This document shows positions 54,126 through 63,104 of a stretch of DNA of 64,000 nt, piece by piece. Both the position numbers and the translations under genes were made by a program. The notes under the pieces were generated by a model. The model was not told where the DNA came from, ran no database searches, and saw only the letters and a list, made by a program, of their open reading frames with translations. This DNA is from Parapedobacter tibetensis (lineage in GTDB: Bacteria > Bacteroidota > Bacteroidia > Sphingobacteriales > Sphingobacteriaceae): NCBI RefSeq assembly GCF_024643205.1, contig NZ_JAMKQJ010000004.1, positions 437,801 through 501,800 of the forward strand. The letters run 5' to 3'. The stretch's first letter is position 1. Each line of letters begins with the position of its first letter.

Positions 54126-55409
54126 TCAAATCATCCTTCCTACCACCACCTTCACCATCCTATCATAGTCTAGATATGCATTGGCCAAACGATGAATTTC
54201 ATCGGCATCGATATTCCTGACCACACCGGTATAATACTCATAATAATCTAAATCCAGTCCTGAAAAATAAGCACTTTTGAATTTATCTGCATGTGAAAAC
54301 ACATTTTCCAAACTACCTAACATGGAACCCAGCATATAGTTTTTGACTAGTGCCAATTCTTCTTCACTCACCTTTTCGTCTCTAAGTAAGCGGATTTCCC
54401 GTTCTATTTCGGTAAGTGTAGCCGTTGTCATATCCACACCAACCTCAGAAGCAATGGTAAAAAAAGCTCTGTGTTTCAACGAAGCCAATCCCGATCCGAT
54501 ACTATAGGTATACCCCTTATCTTCCCGAATATTAGCCATCAATCGGGATCCAAAATAACCACCCAATAACGTATTGACCACCTGCATACCGGGGAAGTCT
54601 TCATGATGGCGCTGTAAACTCAGACATCCTAACCGGATAGCTGATTGCAATGAATCTTTGCGTTCAGCCACAATTACCCGCCCCTCGTGTCCACCAAAGT
54701 CTGGGGCAATATCTGCTGGAGCAGATTTGTTATCATCAGTCCAATCGTCACCAAATAATCGTTCCAAAGAAGCAACCACGTCATCCGTTACCTTGCCTGA
54801 TATGATCAACGTGCAGTTGGACGGCGTGTATTGTTGTCGGAATAATGCCAAAAGGGCTTCCCTTGTTATTTTATCATAATCCGCAATTTCAAATACATGC
54901 CCATAACGAGTTTGGCCGAAAACAGCGTTGTTGAATTGGCGACGCGCTACAAAGCTGTTTTTCTCGAGTGCAACCTGCAATTTCTGCTTACTATTACGGG
55001 TATAAGTTGCCAGTTCATTTTCAGGAAAAACGGAATCCGAAAGAACAGCTTTCGCCAAGGGCAACAGATGCGCTAAGTGCTTATTAAGCGTAAACAGAGA
55101 GAGGGCAGATCGGTCGTAGCCAAACTCCGGTACGAGAAAAGCACCATGGAAATCCACCGTTTCGGCAATCTTCGTGCTGCTATAGGAGGATGTTCCTTCC
55201 AACAACATTTCACAGGCACAGGTATTGAGTAACGCCTGCTTCTCTTCAGTGAATACGTTTCCAAATATCCATTCAATACGCACCAGATCTTGTTCGCCGG
55301 CGTTAAATACGAAAACCTCCATGCCATTGGCAAATGTAATATGCTCGGGTTTGATCAGGTTGAAGCGTTCTATCGCGTTATAAACGGGGGGAGAGGTCCT
55401 ATCCAGCAT
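54126..55409 (-). CDS. M16-family peptidase-like protein without zinc motif
   Basis: Second of two adjacent M16 (insulinase) family proteins. ATG 55409 is chosen; it overlaps the end of the upstream gene by 11 bases, and the frame further upstream is not conserved. Where the active partner has HLFEH this protein has CACEM, so the zinc histidines are missing and it should be inactive alone. The C-terminal M16 half is well kept (LGGYFGSRLMANIREDKGYTYSIGSGL, here given by GSRLMANIREDKGYTY). This matches the alpha-like substrate-binding subunit of two-part proteases. About 427 residues. Confidence 0.9.
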   Translation of the reverse strand: MLDRTSPPVYNAIERFNLIKPEHITFANGMEVFVFNAGEQDLVRIEWIFGNVFTEEKQALLNTCACEMLLEGTSSYSSTKIAETVDFHGAFLVPEFGYDRSALSLFTLNKHLAHLLPLAKAVLSDSVFPENELATYTRNSKQKLQVALEKNSFVARRQFNNAVFGQTRYGHVFEIADYDKITREALLALFRQQYTPSNCTLIISGKVTDDVVASLERLFGDDWTDDNKSAPADIAPDFGGHEGRVIVAERKDSLQSAIRLGCLSLQRHHEDFPGMQVVNTLLGGYFGSRLMANIREDKGYTYSIGSGLASLKHRAFFTIASEVGVDMTTATLTEIEREIRLLRDEKVSEEELALVKNYMLGSMLGSLENVFSHADKFKSAYFSGLDLDYYEYYTGVVRNIDADEIHRLANAYLDYDRMVKVVVGRMI

Positions 55410-56646
55410 GTTTGTTGGCAATATAAATAAGTGTTGAAGAGTTTTCTTTCCTAAATAATGTGTTGGCTTGTTGCTGTATGTCGGCGGCAGATACACCAAG
55501 GTACCGTTTCGCTTCGCTATTCAATTCATTTGCATCGCCCAAGAGTTCGAAATACGCAAGGTTCATGGCTTTATCTAAAATAGCCAGCTCAGAAAAGACC
55601 ATGGTAGACTCCACCCTATTTTTCACCTTATGCAACTCATATTCTTCAACCGTTTCGTTCTTGAGCGCCTCCAATTCTGTCCATATGGCCTCCTCGGCAG
55701 TTTCGATACTAACTTGAGGCGAAGGCTTCCCTTCCACCACGAATAGGTTAGGGTCAAGACCCCCTACCTGGTAGGCATTTATTTCACTAAACAATTGCAT
55801 TTCCTTTACCAACCGACGGTATAGACGAGAAGATTGCCCTTGCGACAGCATATCCGAAATCAAATCCATTGCATGATACGGATCATCGCTTCTCGCAGAA
55901 CCATGAAAAGCTATATGAAGGCTATTGAGCGGCACATCGGCATGGACCACCTCTCTACGAGCTTCCTGCTGCCGGGGCTCAGCGGGCAATTTACGTACGT
56001 ACTTACCCCTTGAAGGGATTGGTGAAAACCATTTTTCAGCTAGCTGCTTTACCCTGTTGGTAGTAACATCCCCTGCTACTACCATAATAGCGTTACCGGG
56101 CGTGTAGTGTTTTTCAAAGAAAGCCTTGACGTCTTGGATTTTGGCGTCCTCGATATGGGCAAGTTCTTTGCCAATGGTTGCCCAGCGATATGGATGTACC
56201 TTATAAGCCAACGGCCGTAAGCGTAACCACATATCACCATAAGGTCGGTCGAGATACCGTTGCTTAAACTCTTCGCATACTACATTCCGTTGAATCTCCA
56301 GGCTCTTTTCACTGAACGCCAAGCTAAGCATGCGATCACTTTCCAACCAAAAAGCCGTTTCGAGATTGGCCGAAGGCAAGGTGATGTAATAATTGGTGAT
56401 GTCGTTATTGGTAAATGCATTGTTTTCACCACCTACCCGCTGCAAGGGCAGGTCATAATTAGGCACATGGACTGAGCCTCCAAACATCAGGTGCTCAAAT
56501 AGGTGTGCAAACCCAGTCTGGTTGGGATCCTCATCCCTGGCCCCCACATCATATAATATATTCACCACCGCCATTGGGGTAGCAGGATCTTCATGTACCA
56601 GTACTCGTAAGCCGTTGGTTAACGTAAATCGATTGAATGTAACCAT
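55399..56646 (-). CDS. M16-family zinc peptidase, catalytic subunit
   Basis: Zinc metallopeptidase of the pitrilysin/processing-peptidase type with the inverted motif HLFEH (H48, E51, H52) followed by LMFGGS; the third ligand Glu is in VVCEEFKQRY (about residue 128-129). The second half has GQSSRLYRRLVKE. No signal peptide is visible, so a cytoplasmic location or export by another route is possible. Length, 415 residues, equals a single beta-type subunit. Together with the overlapping downstream inactive partner it forms a probable heterodimer, the order typical in bacteria. Confidence 0.92.
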   Translation of the reverse strand: MVTFNRFTLTNGLRVLVHEDPATPMAVVNILYDVGARDEDPNQTGFAHLFEHLMFGGSVHVPNYDLPLQRVGGENNAFTNNDITNYYITLPSANLETAFWLESDRMLSLAFSEKSLEIQRNVVCEEFKQRYLDRPYGDMWLRLRPLAYKVHPYRWATIGKELAHIEDAKIQDVKAFFEKHYTPGNAIMVVAGDVTTNRVKQLAEKWFSPIPSRGKYVRKLPAEPRQQEARREVVHADVPLNSLHIAFHGSARSDDPYHAMDLISDMLSQGQSSRLYRRLVKEMQLFSEINAYQVGGLDPNLFVVEGKPSPQVSIETAEEAIWTELEALKNETVEEYELHKVKNRVESTMVFSELAILDKAMNLAYFELLGDANELNSEAKRYLGVSAADIQQQANTLFRKENSSTLIYIANKHAG

Positions 56647-56675
56647 TCTTTATGTTATGTAATCGTATGTTTTAA

Positions 56676-57584
56676 TCATGAGGCTAACCAATCCACTCCC
56701 TGTTTAAGTAATGACAAGGTATGTTCTTCTGCACTTCCCGGTTTGGCTTTGAAATCATAAGCCCATTGGGCTTGTGGGGGCAAGCTCATCAAGATGGATT
56801 CGACACGACCATTGGTTTCCAAGCCAAATTTCGTTCCCGCATCATATACCAGGTTAAATTCCACGTACCGTCCGCGCCGGAGGTGTTGCCACTGTTTGTT
56901 GGCTTCGGTATACGCCTTATGGCGGTTCCTGTTGACCAGCTCCCTATAAATCGGCACAAATGCGCGACCCAAAGCACATGAAAAGTCGAAAATCCCATCC
57001 CATGATATCGTTGTTCGATCAGGTGTGAGCCTATCGTAGAAAACGCCGCCTATGCCCCTAGTCTCCTGTCGATGCTTGATGTAAAAATACCGATCGGCAA
57101 GAGCTTTGAATTCCGGATAAAAAGCAGGGTCATACTCGTCACAAATATGCTTGAGTTGTTGATGGAAGTAGGTGGCATCTTCAAGTTGCACATAATGCGG
57201 TGTGAGATCTATCCCCCCACCGAACCATCGTATCCGATCATTCAACTCAAAATACCGGATATTCATATGGATGATAGGCACAAACGGATTATTTGGATGG
57301 ATAACGATGGAAACACCTGTCGCAAAAAAATCCGATTCATCCACATTAAAGGCCTTTTTCACCGCCTCAGGTAGCTGCCCATGCACAGCTGAAAAATTCA
57401 CACCTCCTTTTTCGATGACATCGCCATTTTGGATGATTCGGGTGCGCCCACCGCCACCGCCATCACGCTGCCATACCTCCTCTTCAAAAACCGAAACCCC
57501 GTCTAACGCTTCCAACCCCGCGCATATTTCATCCTGAATATGCTTATACCGTTCGGCTATCGCTTGCTTGCTAATCACATTCAT
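56676..57584 (-). CDS. hemF: Oxygen-dependent coproporphyrinogen III oxidase
   Basis: Haem-synthesis enzyme that decarboxylates coproporphyrinogen III with O2. Family motifs: GGGGGRTRIIQNG near residue 42, VHMNIRYFE-like IHMNIRYFEL, WFGGGIDLTPHY, RGIGGVFYDRL, and the C-terminal RRGRYVEFNLVYDAGTKFGL (given by RYVEFNLVYDAG), with LMSLPPQAQW. At 302 residues it is complete. An oxygen-dependent HemF fits an aerobic organism with cydAB as an added oxidase. It follows the M16 gene start by about 30 bases but on its own frame; cotranscription with it is possible. Confidence 0.96.
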   Translation of the reverse strand: MNVISKQAIAERYKHIQDEICAGLEALDGVSVFEEEVWQRDGGGGGRTRIIQNGDVIEKGGVNFSAVHGQLPEAVKKAFNVDESDFFATGVSIVIHPNNPFVPIIHMNIRYFELNDRIRWFGGGIDLTPHYVQLEDATYFHQQLKHICDEYDPAFYPEFKALADRYFYIKHRQETRGIGGVFYDRLTPDRTTISWDGIFDFSCALGRAFVPIYRELVNRNRHKAYTEANKQWQHLRRGRYVEFNLVYDAGTKFGLETNGRVESILMSLPPQAQWAYDFKAKPGSAEEHTLSLLKQGVDWLAS

Positions 57585-57673
57585 CTTTTTATAAACCTCA
57601 TAGTTTGTCTATGCGACAATCCCGCACATATGTATGCCGCCAAGGCAGTAAACCTATACGGCTTTTTTATATA

Positions 57674-59377
57674 TCAATAGCCCAAGGCCACATCATCTCC
57701 ACGAGGATCAGCCCCTCCCTGTAAACTTCCATCTGGCAATACCAATATGGCATCTACCCTACCTATGCTATTTCGATCAACCAATTTATAGCCGGTTGTG
57801 GTCAATGAATGGCGAATCCTATCTTCCACCGCGTCCTTTTCGACCAACACTTCGTCGGGCAACCATTGGTGATGAAATCTCGGCGCATTCACAGCCTGTT
57901 GCATATTCATATCAAAATCCACTACATTGAGGATGGTCTGAAATACGGATGTCATGATGGTAGCTCCACCGGGTGTGCCTACCACCATGAATAACTTACC
58001 GTCCTTTTCCATGATCGTGGGTGTCATTGAGCTGAGCATACGTTTACCGGGCTCAATGGCATTGGCTTTACCGCCGATCAGCCCATACATATTAGGTGTT
58101 CCCGGTTTTACGGAAAAGTCATCCATCTCATTATTCAACAAGAACCCAGCCCCATCTACTACCACGTGCGATCCATAGGAACCGTTGATGGTAGTGGTAA
58201 TGGATACAGCATTATTCTCTTCGTCAATGATGGAAAAATGCGTTGTTTCCTCACTTTCGATACGGAGTAGGTTTCCTGCATAAATATCGCTGCTGAATGA
58301 AGCGTGCTTGAAATTAATGTTGCGCATCCGTTCTGCATTATAGCCCGAATCGATCAACATCGCTTGTGGCACCTCATAATAATCTGGGTCTCCAAGGTGA
58401 GTGGCCCTATCGGCATACACCCTGCGTTCAGCCTCTATCATTACCCTCATCGTTGAATCGCTCTGGAAGCCCCATTTTGACAGCGGATAGGCTTCCACAG
58501 ATTTGAGCATAGAAATCAACGCAATTCCGCCACTTGATGATGGCGGCATAGATATAATCCGATGGCCGCGGTAAGTCGATACGACCGGTTCCCGCCACTT
58601 GGCTTCATAATTTTTCAGGTCGGCGTGACTGATGATGCCATTGCCTCTTGCCATTTCATCAACAATCCGGTTGGCAACCTCTCCCTCATAAAAGCCTGCC
58701 CTACCGTGTTGGCCAATTAAGGATAGCGTATGTGCCAGTTCAGGTTGCACAAGGGTATCCCCTTCTGCCCACTCCCCTGCCTTCACCAAGGCCGTTCCCG
58801 CTGGGTTGTGCTTTTCGAAGCTTTCTTTCCTGCCATTGAGCTCTTGGGCCTGCCTGGTCGTGATTGGGAATCCTTGCTGTGCCAGAAGGATGGCAGGTTG
58901 CAACAACTGAGTCCACTCCAACTTCCCATACCTTTCATGTGCTTTGACCATGCCATCCACCACACCCGGCACGCCTGAGGCCAATTGTCCTCGCAGGCTG
59001 AGGTCGGTAATGGGATTGCCTTCATCATCAAGGTACATATCCATCTTGGCGGCTACTGGCGCTACTTCCCTGAAATCTAACGAAGCAAAGCTGCCATCGG
59101 CATTGCGGCACACCATGAACCCTCCTCCTCCAATATTGCCTGCATTAGGGTATACCACAGCAAGTGCAAACTGCACAGCTACCGCCGCATCCACTGCATT
59201 GCCACCGTCCTTGAGGATTTTTAGCCCCACAGCAGAAGCTTCGGGATGAGCGGTTACCACCACGCCGTTGTGATAGGAAGGAGGCAGTTCGTTCCGCTTG
59301 AATATATCGCATGAAACAACGGAGACCGCTAGGAAAAAGAGAATAAGAAAATAACAAGGTAAGGTTTTTCCGTTCAT
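57674..59377 (-). CDS. ggt: Gamma-glutamyltransferase, lipoprotein
   Basis: Ntn hydrolase that removes or transfers the gamma-glutamyl group, for example from glutathione. Lipobox SVVSC (about residue 23) after a hydrophobic signal. NAGNIGGGGFMV and SLDFREVAP are in the large subunit; autocleavage occurs before Thr378 in EETTHFSIID, and the small subunit has SMTPTIM and GTPGGATI. Full length of 567 residues. In a bacillithiol-using species the substrate is less certain than in glutathione users. It starts seven bases after gpsA. Confidence 0.94.
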   Translation of the reverse strand: MNGKTLPCYFLILFFLAVSVVSCDIFKRNELPPSYHNGVVVTAHPEASAVGLKILKDGGNAVDAAVAVQFALAVVYPNAGNIGGGGFMVCRNADGSFASLDFREVAPVAAKMDMYLDDEGNPITDLSLRGQLASGVPGVVDGMVKAHERYGKLEWTQLLQPAILLAQQGFPITTRQAQELNGRKESFEKHNPAGTALVKAGEWAEGDTLVQPELAHTLSLIGQHGRAGFYEGEVANRIVDEMARGNGIISHADLKNYEAKWREPVVSTYRGHRIISMPPSSSGGIALISMLKSVEAYPLSKWGFQSDSTMRVMIEAERRVYADRATHLGDPDYYEVPQAMLIDSGYNAERMRNINFKHASFSSDIYAGNLLRIESEETTHFSIIDEENNAVSITTTINGSYGSHVVVDGAGFLLNNEMDDFSVKPGTPNMYGLIGGKANAIEPGKRMLSSMTPTIMEKDGKLFMVVGTPGGATIMTSVFQTILNVVDFDMNMQQAVNAPRFHHQWLPDEVLVEKDAVEDRIRHSLTTTGYKLVDRNSIGRVDAILVLPDGSLQGGADPRGDDVALGY

Positions 59378-59383
59378 ATGTTG

Positions 59384-60391
59384 TTATGTTAATTTTTCAG
59401 CCAATGCTTTCATTTCCAGAACTGGAGATTGGTTTTGATATAATACGTTATACACGGCATTGCAGATGGGCAATTCAATACCGTATTCCGTACAAATTTG
59501 CTGGATGCAATTCGAGGCATAGTACCCTTCGGCTACCATGTTCATTTCCAACTGTGCAGATTTAACCGAGTAACCCTTGCCAACCATGTTCCCGAAGTTG
59601 CGGTTACGGCTAAATTGAGAATAGGCCGTCACCAATAGATCGCCTAAATAAGCAGATTCCTTGATGTCCCGTTTAATGGGGTGTACGGTGTTTACAAAGT
59701 CCGCCATCTCCCTGATTGCGTTGGACACCAATACAGCCTGGAAATTATCACCGAATCCGATGCCATGGCAAATACCCCCTGCTACCGCATAAATATTTTT
59801 CAACACGGCAGCATATTCGGTCCCATATATATCATCGGAGACATTGGTTTTTATATAACGGGTACCTATCAGTGAGGCTACAGCTACTGCGACATCCATA
59901 TTTTGCGAGGCCACGGTAAGGTATGATAGCTTTTCAAGTGATACTTCCTCCGCATGACATGGCCCACCAATGACCGCGATATTGGATATGGGAATATTGT
60001 ACCGTTCCTGAAGATAATCCCCTACAATTTGGTTTTCATCTGGAACAATCCCTTTGATGGCGGAAACAATGACCTTGCCCTGCAACATTTCCGATGTAAT
60101 GCCTTTCAACGCATCCTTCAAAAATGCCGCGGGTGTATTGAGGATTACAATATCGGAATGCGCAATGACTGTACGTACATCGGCATGGATGTTTCTCTTG
60201 GGGATTTTGACCGTTATAGCGCTTAGGTAATTGGGATTATGTTTATATATCCGGATGTAATCCGCGGTTTCCCTATTACGGACCCACCAATAGATAGACT
60301 TGTCAACATCGTTATCACCCAGCATTTTAATCATAGCCGTTGCCCAACTACCACTTCCTACCACCCCAACTGTTTGCTTTGTAAAATCCAT
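59384..60391 (-). CDS. gpsA: Glycerol-3-phosphate dehydrogenase [NAD(P)+]
   Basis: Makes sn-glycerol-3-phosphate for phospholipid synthesis. Rossmann motif GSGSWATAM at about 12-20, then IGGPCHAEEV, SDDIYGTEYAAVLKNIYAVAGG (given by GTEYAAVLKNIYA) with the catalytic Lys, and GLGDLLVTAYSQFSRNR-like YLGDLLVTAYSQFSRNR. Length 335 residues. Followed directly by ggt and preceded by the tRNA-Arg gene, which is transcribed in the same direction but separated by a terminator. Confidence 0.95.
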   Translation of the reverse strand: MDFTKQTVGVVGSGSWATAMIKMLGDNDVDKSIYWWVRNRETADYIRIYKHNPNYLSAITVKIPKRNIHADVRTVIAHSDIVILNTPAAFLKDALKGITSEMLQGKVIVSAIKGIVPDENQIVGDYLQERYNIPISNIAVIGGPCHAEEVSLEKLSYLTVASQNMDVAVAVASLIGTRYIKTNVSDDIYGTEYAAVLKNIYAVAGGICHGIGFGDNFQAVLVSNAIREMADFVNTVHPIKRDIKESAYLGDLLVTAYSQFSRNRNFGNMVGKGYSVKSAQLEMNMVAEGYYASNCIQQICTEYGIELPICNAVYNVLYQNQSPVLEMKALAEKLT

Positions 60392-60493
60392 AGTCTTGTA
60401 AATCCTGATATTGCCAATTGGTACAAGTTAGCATTTCTCCAAGGAAGAAGCAAACATGCCTTCCTATTGACATTATTGCTATTAAACACTAAC

Positions 60494-60525
60494 AAAAAAG
60501 CCCCTCAATATACATCAAGAGGCTA
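60494..60525 (-). terminator. Terminator downstream of tRNA-Arg
   Basis: Read on the minus strand, AGCCTCT pairs with GAGGGGCT across a short loop and is followed by a run of T. It is placed just after the tRNA 3' end. Confidence 0.7.
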
Positions 60526-60530
60526 TTTAG

Positions 60531-60604
60531 TACGCCAATCAGGATTCGAACCTGAGACCGACGGTTTAGAAAACCGTTGCTCTATCCAACTGAGCTATTG
60601 GCGC
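60531..60604 (-). tRNA. tRNA-Arg (anticodon TCT)
   Basis: 74-base cloverleaf on the minus strand. Acceptor GCGCCAA with TTGGCGT (one G-T pair) and discriminator A; D-arm GCTC...GAGC, anticodon stem ACGGT/ACCGT with loop TTTCTAA, T-arm CAGGTTCGAATCCTG. The 3' CCA is not encoded. It reads AGA codons. Confidence 0.95.
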
Positions 60605-60618
60605 TTCTATTTTCGGTG

Positions 60619-60649
60619 CAAACTTAGGTAAAATTGCCTATAAAAACAA
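60619..60649 (-). promoter_or_regulatory. Promoter of tRNA-Arg
   Basis: On the minus strand TTG (60649-60647), 20-base spacer, TAAGTTTG (60626-60619). The spacer ends in CAATTTTACC, like the palindrome promoters, but the matching left arm is absent. Start of transcription would be about 10 bases before the tRNA. Confidence 0.65.
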
Positions 60650-61361
60650 CTCCATCCTCCGAGAAGTTCCTCGCTGTACATCAAAGGTGAGGCAACAAAG
60701 ATAACAGGAAATGGAAACAAGGAAACACGAAAAGAATTTCATCATCGGGAATCGGTGGTTTATAATCAAATCCACGAAAAACAGGGTGGGAATTTCCGAA
60801 AAACCAATTTTCTTGCTCCAAAACCTAATTGGTTCTCGCAAATTCCTAATTGGTATCTACGGATTTATGATCGGTTTTTGCGCATTACCGATGTGTTTTC
60901 AACGGAAAAGAATTGGTTTTTGCCGTATACCGATTTTCCGGCCGGTTTTTTCCATTCCCTTTTTCTAATTACTAATTCTCCCTCCTCAATAACTCATTCT
61001 CTTTTGCCGCTTACCAATTAGAAATACGCTGCGGAAAAACGGAAATCCATCGGCACCAATCGGAAATCCGTGAAGACCAAAAGGTATTTCCCAAATACCA
61101 ATTCTTCCCGGGCAAAAGTGAATTGGTTTGCCGCGAAAACTAATTGGTATTCCCGGCAAACCGTATCTAAACCGGGCGGATCCGATCCTCAAACCAAATC
61201 TGGTAATCATAATTTAGTATTAACCTTTTAGTTTTTTCAAAATGGTAACAACAAAAATTGGTTTCTCAAAATTCAGCCATGTAGAGTTGGATATGATATT
61301 TATCACTGTTAATTAATATTTAACTGGTAATGAAATCATTAACAAAAAAGTAAGAATTGAA
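60650..61361. repeat. Field of degenerate AATTGGT repeats, no gene
   Basis: About 710 bases between two tRNA genes without a convincing gene. From 60815 to 61160, a unit with core AATTGGT followed by T/A-rich bases and CCG or CGG occurs at least eight times in both orientations: near 60836, 60847, 60910, 61011 (reverse), 61052 (reverse), 61095 (reverse), 61119 and 61140. Spacing is irregular, so this is not CRISPR. The open frames found here (such as 60711-60968 plus and 60986-61210 minus) owe their Ile/Gly/Pro-rich text to the repeat and are not regarded as genes. Confidence 0.6.
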
Positions 61362-61392
61362 TTTGCAAAATGTGGTAGAGTTTGTACTTTTG
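61362..61392 (+). promoter_or_regulatory. Promoter of tRNA-Ser
   Basis: TTTG at 61362-61365, 19-base spacer, TACTTTTG at 61385-61392, five bases before the tRNA. Spacing matches the phylum consensus. Confidence 0.7.
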
Positions 61393-61396
61393 CGGC

Positions 61397-61481
61397 GGAG
61401 AGTTGGCAGAGTGGTCGATTGCGTCGGTCTTGAAAACCGATGACTGTAACAGGTCCGGGGGTTCGAATCCCTCACTCTCCG
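61397..61481 (+). tRNA. tRNA-Ser (anticodon TGA)
   Basis: 85 bases with a long variable arm. Acceptor GGAGAGT with ACTCTCC and discriminator G; anticodon stem TCGGT/ACCGA with loop CTTGAAA; variable arm TGACTGTAACAGGTCC; T-arm GGGGGTTCGAATCCCTC. CCA is not encoded. The 3' end is overlapped by the last codons of the recombinase reading frame on the other strand, which marks it as an integration site. Confidence 0.95.
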
Positions 61482-62959
61482 CTGAGAGGGTCTTCATCAA
61501 GAAGACCCTCTTTTTTTTCGTATATAAGCAATCCCTTTTCTTTCATTTTCAAATGGTTATGCGATACTAAACCAAGCATGGTAGGTGTTCGATAAATACC
61601 ATTTTCATAGTACAGATTGCTGTCGAACACCCTGTTCACAAATTCCCTTTTTTGTAGGGTGTCGGACACGGTATATACATGGCGCATATCGGTCAATAGG
61701 TTCAGGTTATCTTCCAAGATGCTGAACGCCTTGCTCTGGTCATTGCTCAACCGTTCAATCGCTCCCTTTAAGGTTCAGTATTTCGTTACTGTATATCGAA
61801 TACCAACGGTCTTTGGTGTCTTTGTTGATTTCGTTCTTTATCCATTTCTCCTCGACCGAAAACAGCTTTTCCTCGACTTCCTGCAATTGGCTTCTCTTTT
61901 CTATGACCTTTTTACGGTTGCTCTCCATTTCCAAATCGAGCGAACTTTTGGTCACTGTCCTAATCTTTCTTACCCTTGCACTCGGCAGGCTCATCAGCTC
62001 ACAGACTTCCAAAAATTGGTTATGAGCTTTTATTGCACTTATGTTGTTGTGCTTGGAGTGCCTGCACTTGTAGTAATAGAAATACTTGCCCGATTTGCCC
62101 TTGACGGTGCGCCCGATAACGGGTTTCCGCAATGGCATTTCAATACCCCACGCAACGGGATTTCATCATCGATGACCGTCCTCGTTTTTTCGGGTCGTTT
62201 CATTTTCTCCTGTACCATCATCCACGTGGTCTTGTCAATGATGGGTTCGTGGATAGCCTCGAACAGTCCGCCTGCATAGGTCGGGTTTTTAAGCACCCGT
62301 TCGATAGCCATATTGCCCTTTGTCGGAAAGCCCAACCGTTGGGCTTGCTCCTTTATCAGATAGAGCGGGGTATCCCTTAGATAAGCATCGTAGATGAAGC
62401 GTACTATCTTGGCTTCGGTTTCCTCAATTACCAACCGCCTTTCCTTACGCTCTCCCTGTTTCCTGTACCCGAACGGAGCGTTCTTGTAAACAAATCTTCC
62501 CTCTTTGGCTTTTGCGGTATAGATACCGCCCTTGACCTTGATGCTCCGGTTGATATTGTCCTCTTCGGCAAGCAACAACTGCAATCCTGCACGGAAGAAA
62601 CTTCCGGGCGTATCGTAGTCAAAGGTAATGCCCTCGGTGACACTTACAACCTGTAGGCTGTACTTCTGTTGCAGGAGCTTGACCATACTCATCGCTTCCC
62701 CTGTATCACGGCTGAAACGGTCGAGTTGGTCGACCAAGAAGTAATCCACCGTCCTGTGGTGCTTGGTTATGAACTCCCTCAGTTTGATGAAGTCGGGGCG
62801 GTCAAACGTCCGTGCGCTCGTGCCCCTGTCGGTAAAGGTGTCCACCAGTTCCACATTGTTGAATTTCAGCCATTGGTCGGTATAGAGTTCCTGTCTTTCG
62901 ATTGAACCGTTACTTTGTCCGAGTTGGCTGAACCGTAGGTATCTTATCGCTCTTTTCAT
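61472..62959 (-). pseudogene. Large serine recombinase, broken by two frameshifts
   Basis: Site-specific recombinase of the resolvase/invertase superfamily. Catalytic S11 is in RYLRFSQLGQ; QLDRFSRDTGEAMSM and the rest of the catalytic domain run to about 140, then a recombinase domain (GFPTKGNMAIERVLKNPTYAGG, here by NMAIERVLKNPTYAG) and a zinc-ribbon start CHCG. The frame is shifted near 62100 (an A lacking in the run before GGGCAAATC) and again near 61768 (one extra A); read across, CHCG continues to YFYYYKCRHSKHN, a coiled coil and a C-terminal end at a TGA inside tRNA-Ser. Both breaks lie in short homopolymers, so sequencing error cannot be excluded. Total about 495 codons. Confidence 0.85.
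61485..61518 (+). terminator. Terminator of tRNA-Ser, inside the recombinase frame
   Basis: Perfect 11-base stem AGAGGGTCTTC (61485-61495) with GAAGACCCTCT (61501-61511), loop of five, then seven more T. It lies in the region where the recombinase C-terminus is read on the opposite strand, so it may be part of an attachment site. Confidence 0.8.
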
Positions 62960-63104
62960 AGTATTCCCTTAACGTTGCTGACACAATAATCTCAATGATT
63001 AAATCTACAAATTTTTCCTCTTTCTCACGCTCCCTTTGCTCGTTAATTTCCAAAATGGTCTTGTCGATTTCGGGAGTTTCCTTGTTTTTATCACTGTTTT
63101 CCAT
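62910..63104 (-). CDS. Small hypothetical protein upstream of the recombinase
   Basis: 64 codons starting MENSDKNKETPEIDKTILEI with a good ribosome site (AAGGAG before the ATG). It ends inside the recombinase gene: the last 50 bases overlap the recombinase start at 62959 in another frame. Composition is charged and helical (NEQREREKEEKFVDLIIEII). Such small genes often precede recombinases in Bacteroidota elements; no function is recognised. Confidence 0.6.
   Translation of the reverse strand: MENSDKNKETPEIDKTILEINEQREREKEEKFVDLIIEIIVSATLREYYEKSDKIPTVQPTRTK

Noticed and set aside
60815..61165. Possible CRISPR array from repeated AATTGGT units
   Set aside because: Units differ in sequence and orientation, spacing is irregular, and there are no cas genes or leader.
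60711..61210. Two open frames (85 codons plus strand, 74 codons minus strand) between the tRNA genes
   Set aside because: Their repetitive Ile/Gly/Pro text comes from the AATTGGT repeat, and neither has a family match or good start site.
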